DNA of 55,392 nt from Geobacter sp. UBA698 (GCA_002298925.1 DBMM01000039.1:48950-104341), one strand, 5' to 3'. Shown: positions 1-8,595, counted from the first letter of the stretch. Notes: generated by a model from the letters alone, not told the origin. Made by a program: numbers and translations.

Positions 1-17
1 ATTTCAAAGGAAGCCAT

Positions 18-1589
18 ATGAATAACAGTATCAAAGCTTATCTCGTCGGCAGCGGCATCGGCAACCTGTCCGCAGCTGCCTTCATGATCCGCGACGCCGG
101 TATCCCGGGAAGCAATGTTACCATTTTCGAAGCCATGCCCGCTCCCGGCGGCAGCCTGGATGGCGGCGGCAATCCTGAGGATGGTTACACCCTGCGCGGC
201 GGCCGCATGCTGACCACTGACAATTACGAATGCACCTGGGATCTGTTCAAGACAATTCCATCCCTGAGCACTCCGGGGCAAAGCGTGTATGAAGAAACCA
301 TCGCATTCAATAAACAGAATATCCCGCATTCCTTGGCGCGACTGGTCGACAGAAACCGCTTCAAGGTGGATGTCAAGTCGATGGGATTTTCCATGGAAGA
401 CAGGATGGAGTTGCTCAAGCTCAGCGAAGCCGATGAAGCCAGGCTGGGAGCGAGCTGCATTACCGACTGGCTGTCCCCGGATTTTTTCAAGACAACCTTC
501 TGGTACATGTGGGCCACAACCTTTGCGTTCCAGCCCTGGCACAGCGCGCTGGAATTCAAACGTTACCTGCATCGCTTCATGCTGGAGTTTTCCCGCATCG
601 AAACCCTGGCCGGCGTCAAGCGCACCGTTTACAACCAGTTTGATTCGCTGGTACGTCCTTTGGTGAGCTGGCTGCAGGCCCAGGGCGTGAAAGTGGTCAT
701 GAACTGTACCGTGACCGATTTCGATCTGAAAACCGGAGACGAAAAAGTGGCGGTCACCGGCATCCATTGCAATCGCAACGGCAGTCACGAGCTTGTTACT
801 GTCGCCGCGGGGGATCTGGTCTTCTTTCAAAACGCCTCCATGACCGATGCATCAAGCTACGGATCTATGACCGGCGCGCCGGCGCGCCGCACCAAGCAGG
901 ATAGCGGCGGTTGGGCACTGTGGGAGAAGCTGGCGGCAGGCCGACCCGAATTCGGAAACCCGGCCGCCTTCAATTCCAGCATTCCGGAATCTAATTGGGA
1001 ATCGTTTACCGTTACGCTGAAAGACACGACCTTCTTCGACAGGATGGAAAAATTCACCGGCAACCGCGCCGGTACCGGCGGTCTGGTGACCTTCAAGGAT
1101 TCCAACTGGTTTATGTCCGTGGTCCTGGCCCATCAGCCCCATTTTTCCGGCCAGCCGGAGGGGGTGCAGGTGTTTTGGGGATATGCGCTGCATCCGGACC
1201 GCATCGGCAATTTTGTCGCCAAACCCATGTCCGAATGCGGCGGTACGGAAATCCTGCAAGAGCTGTGCGGACACCTGAATTTTGACCTGGAAACGGTGGC
1301 TGCCGCCAATTGCATTCCGTGCCGCATGCCTTACATCACCAGCATGTTCATGCCGCGTGCCCCAGGCGACAGACCGCTTCCGGTTCCCCGCAATTCCGGA
1401 AACCTGGCTTTCATCAGCCAGTTCGTCGAAATTTGCGACGATGTGGTTTTCACGGTGGAGTATTCGGTGCGGGCGGCGCAGATGGCGGTGTATGAATTGC
1501 TCAAGATCGAACGAGAAGTGCCGCCTGTCCACAGGTATGACACCTCGCTCAAGGTGAAGTTGGATGCAGTGATAAAGACATTCCATTGA
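18..1589 (+). CDS. ohyA: Oleate hydratase (myosin-cross-reactive antigen family)
   Basis: FAD-dependent fatty-acid hydratase, which adds water to the cis-9 double bond of oleate to give 10-hydroxystearate. The 523-residue product starts with a dinucleotide-binding fold (GSGIGNLSAA, residues 11-20, ending in the acidic FEAM near 37-40). It continues with the family block RGGRMLTTDNYECTWDLF (60-77) and ends in the conserved SQFVEICDDVVFTVEYSVR stretch. A good RBS (aaaggaag) precedes the ATG. Many characterised members carry RGGREM at the block where this protein has RGGRML, so the usual Glu is Met here. It stands alone, with no adjacent fatty-acid genes. A FadL-type long-chain fatty-acid porin is encoded about 48 kb away. 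Family assignment is secure; substrate preference is inferred. Confidence 0.93.
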   Translation: MNNSIKAYLVGSGIGNLSAAAFMIRDAGIPGSNVTIFEAMPAPGGSLDGGGNPEDGYTLRGGRMLTTDNYECTWDLFKTIPSLSTPGQSVYEETIAFNKQNIPHSLARLVDRNRFKVDVKSMGFSMEDRMELLKLSEADEARLGASCITDWLSPDFFKTTFWYMWATTFAFQPWHSALEFKRYLHRFMLEFSRIETLAGVKRTVYNQFDSLVRPLVSWLQAQGVKVVMNCTVTDFDLKTGDEKVAVTGIHCNRNGSHELVTVAAGDLVFFQNASMTDASSYGSMTGAPARRTKQDSGGWALWEKLAAGRPEFGNPAAFNSSIPESNWESFTVTLKDTTFFDRMEKFTGNRAGTGGLVTFKDSNWFMSVVLAHQPHFSGQPEGVQVFWGYALHPDRIGNFVAKPMSECGGTEILQELCGHLNFDLETVAAANCIPCRMPYITSMFMPRAPGDRPLPVPRNSGNLAFISQFVEICDDVVFTVEYSVRAAQMAVYELLKIEREVPPVHRYDTSLKVKLDAVIKTFH

Positions 1590-1865
1590 GCTGCCGATCG
1601 GCGTGCGATTGGGGCGGGACGGCAGCCGGACGGCAAAAACCGGTCGGGGCAGTAGGACAAACCCTTAGATACCCTTTCCCGTATCTAGCGCCGCTTCTTC
1701 GCTGAAAGCGGGGATAAATACAGCCAAGCTCCGATTTATGTCGGTGAACGTAACGGTTAGACTGCTGGCATTGGAAAAAAAGCGAACTGCTCATAAACCA
1801 GTTACCGTTAATCGAGGTATCTGGATCTTTTACAACGTGTCGCAAAAACCAAAAGGAGGCAAAAA
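1590..1865 (+). other. Structured leader region, function unknown
   Basis: No gene is visible in the roughly 380 bases between ohyA and the Ig-like lipoprotein start. The stretch holds several inverted repeats: TAGATAC/GTATCTA (1666-1672 with 1681-1687), CCGCTT/AAGCGG (1691-1696 with 1706-1711), and a long-range pair TAACGGT/ACCGTTA (1751-1757 with 1804-1810). It ends in a strong Shine-Dalgarno AAGGAGG at 1853-1859 serving the 12-codon ORF at 1866. I could not match it to a known riboswitch class; the c-di-GMP/GEMM core is absent. A structured 5' leader is an inference. Confidence 0.3.
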
Positions 1866-1904
1866 ATGATGAAGCTCTTCTCAGGCTTTGGCCGTTGCCA
1901 CTGA
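1866..1904 (+). CDS. 12-codon leader-type ORF or remnant start (MMKLFSGFGRCH)
   Basis: Two consecutive ATG codons lie 6 nt after a near-perfect RBS (AAGGAGG, 1853-1859), but the frame closes at TGA 1902-1904. A different frame stays open from TTG 1888 into the lipoprotein gene at 1969. This could be a translated leader peptide controlling the downstream gene, or the start of a gene broken by a frameshift. The RBS is stronger than that of the lipoprotein itself, which makes translation plausible. There is no homology evidence. Confidence 0.3.
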   Translation: MMKLFSGFGRCH

Positions 1905-1968
1905 ACTGACCAGCCTGTTGACCCGATGCAATTGGATTTATTGGAAAGAAATGAGAGAGGAGAAGTGC

Positions 1969-4062
1969 ATGAACAGATTAGAGAGCCATTCCAAACGACT
2001 GATGTTGTTTTTTATTGCCATCCTGCTGCCAGTATTGGTGGCCGGCTGCGGAAATTGGAAGGGAGCGAACGGCAGCGCACCCACCGTGAGTTCCACCGCT
2101 CCTGTTAATAATGACACAGATGTGCCGACCAACAGAAAAATCAGCGCCACCTTCAGTGAGGCGATGGCCCCTGTTACGATCAGCGCGGCAACCTTTACGG
2201 TGACAGGACCGGGCACAACGCCGGTTGCAGGCAGCGTGAGCTATGACGGTGTTACAGCCACCTTTACGCCGACACCAACAGCCACACTTGCAGCCAGCAC
2301 CAAGTTTACTGCCACGATTACCACCGGGGCCAAAAACCTGGCCGGTAGCTCACTGGCAGGTAACTATGTCTGGACTTTTACCACCGGAACATCCGCAGAC
2401 ACGACCCCACCCACAGTGACTTCCACCGGCGCTGCAAATGGCGCCACCGGTCTGCCGGTCAACAGAGCCAGCACCGCAGTTTTCAGCGAGGCGATGGACC
2501 CGGCCACGATCAATTCAACAACCTATACGGTGACCAGCGGGTCGCCCGCAACGCCGGTTTCGGGCACAGTGACCTATGCCGGCACCACCGCGACCTTCAA
2601 GCCTGCGGCCCTTCTTGCAGCCGGCACCACCTATACTTCCACGATTACCACCGTGGCCAAAGACCTGGCCGGTAATGCACTGGCAAGTAACTATGTCTGG
2701 AACTGGACAACCGGAGCAACCCAGGACACGATACGACCCACGGTGATTGGCACCGGTGCCTACGGCGCTACGGGAGCCACCAGCGGCGCCACCGGTCTCC
2801 CCATCAACAGAGCCAGCAGCGCAACGTTCAGTGAGGCGATGGATCCCCTGACGATCACCACGGCAACCTTTACGATGGCCGGGCCGGGCGCAACGCCTGT
2901 TTCCGGGACAGTGACTCACACTGACACTACCGCAACCTTCACACCTCTGAGCCCGCTTGCCGTCAGCACCACCTACACTTCCACAATTACCACAGGGGTC
3001 AAAGACCTGGCCGGCAATGCACTGGCAAATAACTATGTCTGGAGCTGGACAACCGGGGCGGCCCCGGACAGCACCCCACCCACGGTGATTTCAACAATCC
3101 CTGCCAATGCTGCCACTGGTGCGGCGGTCGGCGCGAACATCACTGCGACCTTCAGCGAAGCAATGAATACCTTAACCGTTACCACCGCAACCTTTAGCTT
3201 AAAGCAGGGGGCCACGCCTGTTTCAGGTGCGGTGACCTACGCCGGTACCACCGCGACCTTCAATCCGACCAGCGATCTCACCGCCAACACCACCTATACC
3301 GCCACGATTGCAGCTGGAACCAACGGAGTCAAAGACCTGGCCGGTAATGCACTGGCAAGTGACTATGTCTGGAGCTTTACAACAGCTGCAGGTTTCCCTG
3401 TTGGACAAGCGACCGTACCCCTTGGAACATCAGCCAGATTTGCGATTCTCTCTAATTCGGCTATCACCAATATTCCGACTTCAGCCATCGTCGGAGATGT
3501 TGGCGTTAGCCCGGGTGCAAGGTCTTCGATAGCCGGATTAACGATTCCGGAAGTGACCATGGGGGCCATCTACGCAGCCGATGACGCAGCTCCTGTTCCG
3601 GCCATGTTAATCGCGGCAAAAAGCGACGCAGAAGTTGCGTTTCTCAATGCAAATGCCGCCGTACGGGGAACTCCGACACCGATATCCGGAAATATCAACG
3701 GCCTGACGCTGGTTCCCGGTCTGTATGAGTCAGGAAGCTCGATTGAGATCTCTCCCGGCGGTTTCCTTTACCTGGATGCCGGAGGCAATGCTAATGCCGT
3801 CTTCATCATCCGGAGTGCAACCTCGATCACTACCTCGGCAACCAGTGAGGTTGTCCTGGCAGGCGGAGCACAGGCCGCCAACATCTATTGGACGGCTGGC
3901 AGTGCGATCACCCTTGGAACGAACTCTAAAATGAAGGGAACGCTGATCGCCGGAACTTCCATCTCGCTGCTGACCGGATCGAGACTGGACGGCAGAGCCT
4001 TGATCCAGGGCGCAGCAGCCGGACAGGTTTCATTGGACCACAGTACCGTTGTAAAGCCGTAA
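1969..4062 (+). CDS. Lipoprotein with four Ig-like (Big_5) repeats and a DUF3494 ice-binding-like domain
   Basis: A surface or periplasm-exposed lipoprotein of 697 residues. ATG 1969 is chosen because it follows GAGAGGAGAAG and gives a clean lipoprotein signal with lipobox LVAGC (Cys27); the frame is open upstream to TTG 1888. Residues about 38-474 form four Big_5/SbsA-type Ig-like repeats of about 105-114 residues, each with the pattern PTV..T, FSEAMxPxTI, a VxYxGxTATFxP strand, ITTGxKDLAGN and YVWxxTT. Residues about 483-697 match the DUF3494 ice-binding-like fold (VPLGTSARFAIL, SxIxGDVGVSPG, GLYES, FIIRSATSIT, GTLIAG). In this family the beta-helix can bind ice but is also used in adhesins, so ice binding is not implied. 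The same Ig-like module recurs in the OmpA-like gene two genes downstream. Confidence 0.85.
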   Translation: MNRLESHSKRLMLFFIAILLPVLVAGCGNWKGANGSAPTVSSTAPVNNDTDVPTNRKISATFSEAMAPVTISAATFTVTGPGTTPVAGSVSYDGVTATFTPTPTATLAASTKFTATITTGAKNLAGSSLAGNYVWTFTTGTSADTTPPTVTSTGAANGATGLPVNRASTAVFSEAMDPATINSTTYTVTSGSPATPVSGTVTYAGTTATFKPAALLAAGTTYTSTITTVAKDLAGNALASNYVWNWTTGATQDTIRPTVIGTGAYGATGATSGATGLPINRASSATFSEAMDPLTITTATFTMAGPGATPVSGTVTHTDTTATFTPLSPLAVSTTYTSTITTGVKDLAGNALANNYVWSWTTGAAPDSTPPTVISTIPANAATGAAVGANITATFSEAMNTLTVTTATFSLKQGATPVSGAVTYAGTTATFNPTSDLTANTTYTATIAAGTNGVKDLAGNALASDYVWSFTTAAGFPVGQATVPLGTSARFAILSNSAITNIPTSAIVGDVGVSPGARSSIAGLTIPEVTMGAIYAADDAAPVPAMLIAAKSDAEVAFLNANAAVRGTPTPISGNINGLTLVPGLYESGSSIEISPGGFLYLDAGGNANAVFIIRSATSITTSATSEVVLAGGAQAANIYWTAGSAITLGTNSKMKGTLIAGTSISLLTGSRLDGRALIQGAAAGQVSLDHSTVVKP

Positions 4063-4170
4063 GACATACGGAACCGGCAGGGCCAAGAAAGGGGAGACAG
4101 GCAGTTCAGCCTGTCTCCTGCAAGGAGCCCAAAAGCTGGCAACAAAACGAAATAACAAAGAGGAATGAAA

Positions 4171-4935
4171 ATGAAAATGAAAACAATTAATTCAGCATTT
4201 ATGACGATGACTGCAGCCGCACTCTTATTTAGCAGCATGACGGTGTACGCATCCGAGACGGATGACCGCATCGAATTGTCAGCTAAAAAGTCGTATGTAT
4301 TCAAGACCTTCCTGAGTGGTGATGATATCAAAATCCAGTCCAAAGACGGTGCCGTCACCTTGACGGGGCTCGTTTTAGAAGAATCCCACAAATCCTTGGC
4401 CTCTGAGACCGTGGCCGGCGTGCCTGGGGTCAAAAGCGTGGACAATCGGCTGGAACTCAAAGATGCACCCAGCGCCACAAACGCGGATAGGTGGCTCAGT
4501 GCGAAAGTGAAAACCACGCTGTTGCTGCACCGCAGCGTGAGCGCCAGCAAATCGGAAGTTGAAGTCAAAGACGGCATCGTGACTTTGCGGGGCGAAGCCG
4601 CCAGCCAGGCCCAAAAGGAACTGACGACCGAATATGCCAAGGATGTTGAAGGGGTCAAAGAAGTAAAAAATGAGATCAAAGTCGTAAATTCCGGGAAAAG
4701 CACAAAGACAACGGTGGGCGAAACCATTGATGACGCTTCCATCACTTCCCAGGTCAAGATGTCGCTGCTGTTCCATCGCTCTACCAGCGCCCTCAAAACC
4801 AAGATCGTAACAAACAAGGGCGTGGTCACGTTAGACGGCAAGGCCAGGAACGCAGCCGAAAAGGAGCTGGTCACCAAACTTGCCAATGACATCAACGGCG
4901 TGCAGAGCGTTATGAATCGGATGACCATCGAGTAG
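4171..4935 (+). CDS. Periplasmic protein with three BON domains
   Basis: Exported protein of 254 residues with three BON domains, which associate with phospholipid surfaces (as in OsmY and DolP). An N-terminal signal peptide ends near VYAS-ET. The BON repeats each carry the pattern D/N-G-x-V-T-L-x-G followed by VxGVxxVxNxxx: about residues 20-90 (KDGAVTLTGLV), 105-170 (KDGIVTLRGEA) and 185-254 (NKGVVTLDGKA). Repeats 2 and 3 share a KxxLLxHRSxSA segment. Three in-frame ATGs lie close together (4165, 4171, 4177); 4171 sits 6 nt after AAGAGGA and is preferred. An envelope-stress or osmotic role similar to OsmY is inferred from the family and neighbours. Confidence 0.87.
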   Translation: MKMKTINSAFMTMTAAALLFSSMTVYASETDDRIELSAKKSYVFKTFLSGDDIKIQSKDGAVTLTGLVLEESHKSLASETVAGVPGVKSVDNRLELKDAPSATNADRWLSAKVKTTLLLHRSVSASKSEVEVKDGIVTLRGEAASQAQKELTTEYAKDVEGVKEVKNEIKVVNSGKSTKTTVGETIDDASITSQVKMSLLFHRSTSALKTKIVTNKGVVTLDGKARNAAEKELVTKLANDINGVQSVMNRMTIE

Positions 4936-4959
4936 TTTTGAATAGAGATCCGGATCGCT

Positions 4960-4987
4960 GCGGCGGGCGCGTGGCTGCGCCGGCCGC
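4960..4987 (+). other. GC-rich hairpin between BON and OmpA-like genes
   Basis: A perfect 5+5 bp stem with one central G-G mismatch (GCGGC g GGCGC / GCGCC g GCCGC) and a six-base loop, 25 nt after the BON-protein stop. It lacks a T-run, so it may be an mRNA-stabilising or attenuating hairpin rather than a standard terminator. Confidence 0.35.
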
Positions 4988-5074
4988 TAGCGAAGCGGAC
5001 AATGGGGACAGAAACCATTTCGACGGCCTGGTCCGTCTGATCAGATCATGAATCTTAATTATAGGGGGGTTGTA

Positions 5075-6478
5075 ATGAAAATGATATTTTCGCTGGTTCC
5101 TGCAACAAAAATAATGACTATGGGGTTGTTCGCCTTTGTATCTCTTCTGCCCTTGGCTGCCCGCGCCGAGGTAAAGGAGGGCAGCTTTGAAGTGACTCCC
5201 TTCGCAGGTTACAATTTATTCGAACGGTCACAGAACCTGAAAGATACGTTTACCTATGGCGGTCGGCTGGGCTACAACATTACGAGTCATTTCGGTCTTG
5301 AAGGTTCGGTGGAATTCATCAACAGCAAGGTTGTTGACAGAACAAAGACCGTTCCCCGGGAAGGACAGTACAGAGGTCCCATGGATAAGGTGGACCTGGG
5401 CTTTTATGGTATCGATGCCGTTTACCATTTTACACCTGAGGAGAAATTCACTCCCTTCATCTTTGCCGGCGTGGGCGGCGTCCATTATCATCCCAAAATA
5501 GCCAATCAGGACATGACCGTTATAGATTTTGGTGTAGGAGCAAAATACTGGGTGGCGGACAATATCGCACTCAGAGCCGATATCAGAGATAACGTGGTCA
5601 GTGAGGTTTTCCAGGAAGCCTACCATAATGTGAATGCTACCGCAGGGCTCGTCATTGCATTCGGCGGTACTTCAAAGGCCTCACCGGTAGCTGTGGCCCC
5701 CGTTTGTCCGGATTGTCCGGCTGCGCCGGTTGTGTCAAAAGACACCACCGCGCCCTATGTGACTCTCACATCACCTTATAATGATACCGTAGGTGTACCT
5801 GTACAAAGACAGATATTTGTTTCCTTCAGTGAGGCGATGGACAGGGCCTCGATCAACGCTGATACATTTACCCTGTATCAGGGGAATACGCCGGTTAAGG
5901 GAACCGTAGCTGCCCCCGCCGACGCACCGGCCAGCTTTACTCAAGCAAGCGACCTCAAACCGGACACACTCTATACCGCCAGGATTACCACCGGTGCCAA
6001 GGACCTGGCCGGCAATCCGTTGAAAAAAGAGTATGTCTGGAATTTCAGAACAGCTCCGACACCTGAACCTGTAGTTATTACAAAAACAGAAACGAAAACC
6101 AAAACAGTCGTCGTCAACAAGTTCGTGATGCTCACGGGGGCACATTTCACATTCGACAGTGCGGCCATTACCCCGGCAGGCCGGGAACTGATCAAACAGA
6201 ATATCAAGATCATGAAAGAAAACCCTGAAGTAAAAGTCCAGATTCAAGGCCATACCTCAGCTGCCGGTTCTGTGAAATACAACCAGGCCCTGAGCGAACG
6301 GAGAGCAAACAGTGTCAAAGAGTTCATTGTCAAAGAAGGCGGCATTGCACCGGAGAGAATCGAAACGATCGGCTACGGCAAATCAAGACCGGCAATGATT
6401 GAAACCAATCCCCGGGACCATAAATCAAAGGCTGCACTAGCTAACATGAGAGTAATTTTTGAAATCCTGGAGAAATAA
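5075..6478 (+). CDS. Outer-membrane beta-barrel / Ig-like / OmpA C-terminal chimera
   Basis: Outer-membrane protein of 467 residues. ATG 5075 follows GGGGGG with 5-nt spacing; the frame extends upstream to ATG 5048, which has no RBS. The signal peptide ends AARAEV. Residues about 25-205 are an OmpA-type 8-strand barrel (EVTPFAGYNLF, FTYGGRLGYNI, FTPFIFAGVGG, FGVGAKYW, LRADIRDNV). A Cys/Pro linker (CPDCPAAP) leads to an Ig-like Big_5 module (about 223-328; VSFSEAMDRASI, ARITTGAKDLAGNPL). An OmpA C-terminal peptidoglycan-binding-like domain (about 355-467) follows. Its GHTD motif reads GHTS (Ser395), whereas the partner Arg in NQALSERRANS is present. The Asp normally helps bind diaminopimelate, so wall binding may be altered. 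Confidence 0.87.
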   Translation: MKMIFSLVPATKIMTMGLFAFVSLLPLAARAEVKEGSFEVTPFAGYNLFERSQNLKDTFTYGGRLGYNITSHFGLEGSVEFINSKVVDRTKTVPREGQYRGPMDKVDLGFYGIDAVYHFTPEEKFTPFIFAGVGGVHYHPKIANQDMTVIDFGVGAKYWVADNIALRADIRDNVVSEVFQEAYHNVNATAGLVIAFGGTSKASPVAVAPVCPDCPAAPVVSKDTTAPYVTLTSPYNDTVGVPVQRQIFVSFSEAMDRASINADTFTLYQGNTPVKGTVAAPADAPASFTQASDLKPDTLYTARITTGAKDLAGNPLKKEYVWNFRTAPTPEPVVITKTETKTKTVVVNKFVMLTGAHFTFDSAAITPAGRELIKQNIKIMKENPEVKVQIQGHTSAAGSVKYNQALSERRANSVKEFIVKEGGIAPERIETIGYGKSRPAMIETNPRDHKSKAALANMRVIFEILEK

Positions 6479-6578
6479 GCACACAGGCAGGCCGGGGATC
6501 TGAAAGGCGTTTGAAGCGTTCAGTCCCCATGCCTCTCTTTCGAAATCAGCCAAACAGGAAAATAGTCAAGGAGATCAC

Positions 6579-7229
6579 ATGAAAACCGGGACCAAAATAT
6601 TAAATATGTTCACCTCACTGCTGCTCGTCGCGATTACAGGCCTGAGCGGTTGCGCCACGACCGGCATGCAACGGTCAGAACAGACCGGCACCACCATGAA
6701 AACCGTGGAAAACGATATATTAAAAGCGGTTGCCCAGGTGGATGTTACCGGGGCGTCGCTGGACGAGCTTGTCAGGCCCGGCCAGTCCGATGTGAAGAAG
6801 GCTTTCGAAAAATACTCCGCCAACGTCAGCAAGATGGATGATTTGGGAAAACGGATGTTCGAACACGCCGACAAGATGAGTGCCCAGGGTAAGGAATACT
6901 TCGAGGAGTGGCGCAAGCAGGGCAATACCTACGCAAATCCGGAGATCCAGACACTCAGCGAGCAGCGTCGCTCCGATTTGAGTGCGGTTTTCGTCAAGAT
7001 ATCCGAAGCCAGCGTGGGTGTGAAGGGTGAGTACAAAACCTACATGTCCGACAACAGGGAAATTCAGAAGTACCTCTCGAACGATCTCACCCCCAAGGGA
7101 GTCGAAGCCATTACTCCGACTGCCCGGAAGGCCGTCAGGGACGGCAACAGTCTGAAGGAGGCGGTTAATCCGGTGCTATACGCTATCAGCAGCGCAAGGG
7201 CAGAGCTGGCACAAGGCGGGATGAAGTAG
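6579..7229 (+). CDS. DUF2959-family lipoprotein
   Basis: Predicted lipoprotein of 216 residues with signal MKTGTKILNMFTSLLLVAITGLSGC (lipobox LSGC). The remainder is almost entirely helical and charged, with heptad-like stretches around KRMFEHADKMSAQGKEYFEEW and a conserved segment SEQRRSDLSAVFVKISEASVGVKGEYKTYMSD typical of DUF2959 proteins. The molecular function of the family is unknown. It sits in the co-directional envelope cluster between the OmpA chimera and a small coiled-coil protein. RBS AGGAGAT precedes the ATG. Confidence 0.8.
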   Translation: MKTGTKILNMFTSLLLVAITGLSGCATTGMQRSEQTGTTMKTVENDILKAVAQVDVTGASLDELVRPGQSDVKKAFEKYSANVSKMDDLGKRMFEHADKMSAQGKEYFEEWRKQGNTYANPEIQTLSEQRRSDLSAVFVKISEASVGVKGEYKTYMSDNREIQKYLSNDLTPKGVEAITPTARKAVRDGNSLKEAVNPVLYAISSARAELAQGGMK

Positions 7230-7289
7230 AAGGTCAAAGCAGTCACTCTATGTTCAGCACTAACAGATGAATTTAGCGAGGTAGCCAAA

Positions 7290-7577
7290 ATGGACAAAAG
7301 AAAGGCGTACGAAGAAAAGCTTGCGGCGCAGTTGGAGGAATGGAGCGCACAGCTGGCTCTGTTCAAGGCCAAGGGAGAAAAAGCCACGGCTTCGGCGAAG
7401 GTTGAATACTACGAAATCATCGAAGCCTTGCAACGCAAGCATGATGAGGCCGGGAAGAAGTTGCAGAAGTTGAACGCGGCCAGCGATGAAGCGTGGGAAG
7501 AGCTCAAGGCAGGCGCGGAAAATGTCTGGACTGAAGTCAAGACCGCCTTCCTCAACGCAGTCTCAAAGTTCAAATAA
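7290..7577 (+). CDS. Small coiled-coil protein of unknown function
   Basis: A 95-residue soluble protein with no signal peptide and nearly continuous amphipathic helix: EEKLAAQLEEWSAQLALFKAKGEKA, then YYEIIEALQRKHDEAGKKLQKL, then a C-terminal segment AWEELKAGAENVWTEVKTAF. The spacing and the AW-LK-G-E-W-EVK ending resemble small coiled-coil proteins often found with BON, OmpA and DUF2959 genes. It begins 60 nt after the DUF2959 gene and is probably co-transcribed. No catalytic motif is visible; a cytoplasmic or periplasmic scaffold role would be speculation. Confidence 0.75.
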   Translation: MDKRKAYEEKLAAQLEEWSAQLALFKAKGEKATASAKVEYYEIIEALQRKHDEAGKKLQKLNAASDEAWEELKAGAENVWTEVKTAFLNAVSKFK

Positions 7578-7635
7578 TTTCAATTTGTGAACAAGATGGT
7601 TTTTCCGGAAGAGAAACAAACCGAGGGTAACAAAA

Positions 7636-8472
7636 ATGAAAAAGTTATTACTGGGGACAATTCTTTTGGCGCTGGCCTTTGCCGTTCCTGTTCCGGCAAT
7701 GGCAGGGGTTGATGTAAGTATCGGGATTTCTCTGCCATCACCCATCGTATTTCAGGCGCCTCCGGAAGTGATCGTGATTCCTGATACGAATTATGTGTAC
7801 GCTGTTCCAGATATAGATGTGGACATGTATTTCTGGAATGGCTGGTGGTGGCGACTGTGGGAAGGGCGCTGGTATCGCTCACATTATTATAACCGGGGTT
7901 GGGCTTATTATAGCAATATTCCGAGTTTCTATTTTGATGTCGACCCAGGCTGGAGAGGATACTACCGGGACCGTAATTGGTACGGCCACCGCTGGGATTA
8001 TGAACGGATTCCGAATCGACGACTTCAGCAGAACTGGAAGGGCTGGAATAATGATCGCTATTGGGAAAAGCAAAAAAACTGGGGCGTCCAGAGCTATCAA
8101 CCTCGACCGCAGCAACAGAGACAGGAACTAAGACAGCAAAGGCAGCAACAGTATCTCCAGAGGCCTGAGGTTCAGCGACATCAGCAGCAGAGACAAGAGC
8201 AACAGAAACAGCCAAGAGTCCTGAAACCCCAGGATCAACAACCACAGCAGCAACAGCGCAAGCAAGAAGATCAGCAACAACGTAGACAAGAAGATCGGCA
8301 GCAGCACAAACAAGAAGGTCAGCAGCAACGTAAGCATGAGGGGCAGCAATCCCCTGAAGATCAAGCGCCACAAAGACAGCATTCTCAACCTCGCGGACAA
8401 CAGCACCAGGATGAATCACAACAACAGCCACAAGAAAAACCTGAAAGAGGGGATGGAGAACATAGAAAGTAG
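7636..8472 (+). CDS. Exported aromatic-rich protein with long Gln/Arg-rich tail
   Basis: A 278-residue secreted protein. The signal peptide MKKLLLGTILLALAFAVPVPAMAG is followed by a Trp/Tyr-rich region (about 55-145) with motifs such as YFWNGWWWRLWEGRWYRS, NRGWAYYSNIPSFYF, PGWRGYYRDRNWYGHRWDY and NWKGWNNDRYW. Related YXWGXW-type periplasmic proteins are common beside envelope-stress genes. From about residue 158 to the end it is extreme low complexity: Gln, Arg, Glu and His repeats such as RQQRQQQ and KQEDQQQRRQED. The Gln codons are mixed CAG and CAA, arguing for selection on the amino acid rather than simple triplet slippage. RBS GAGGG precedes the ATG. Function unknown. Confidence 0.75.
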   Translation: MKKLLLGTILLALAFAVPVPAMAGVDVSIGISLPSPIVFQAPPEVIVIPDTNYVYAVPDIDVDMYFWNGWWWRLWEGRWYRSHYYNRGWAYYSNIPSFYFDVDPGWRGYYRDRNWYGHRWDYERIPNRRLQQNWKGWNNDRYWEKQKNWGVQSYQPRPQQQRQELRQQRQQQYLQRPEVQRHQQQRQEQQKQPRVLKPQDQQPQQQQRKQEDQQQRRQEDRQQHKQEGQQQRKHEGQQSPEDQAPQRQHSQPRGQQHQDESQQQPQEKPERGDGEHRK

Positions 8473-8595
8473 GGGGGGCAGGAAGTTAACGAATTTGCCT
8501 TCTGTACGGTCTGTCCGCTAGCACAAAATCACTAAATTCGCCAACATTCAGGATTAGTTTGAATGAACCGAATCACCCAAAAGGGAGAATCCACA

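Noticed and set aside
1590..1865. Leader considered as a c-di-GMP/cGAMP (GEMM) riboswitch
   Set aside because: The conserved core with GGGACGCAAAGCC and the GAAA tetraloop is absent.
3885..5018. 377-codon open frame on the minus strand
   Set aside because: It is antisense to the lipoprotein end and the BON gene, with a Ser/Leu-rich shadow composition.
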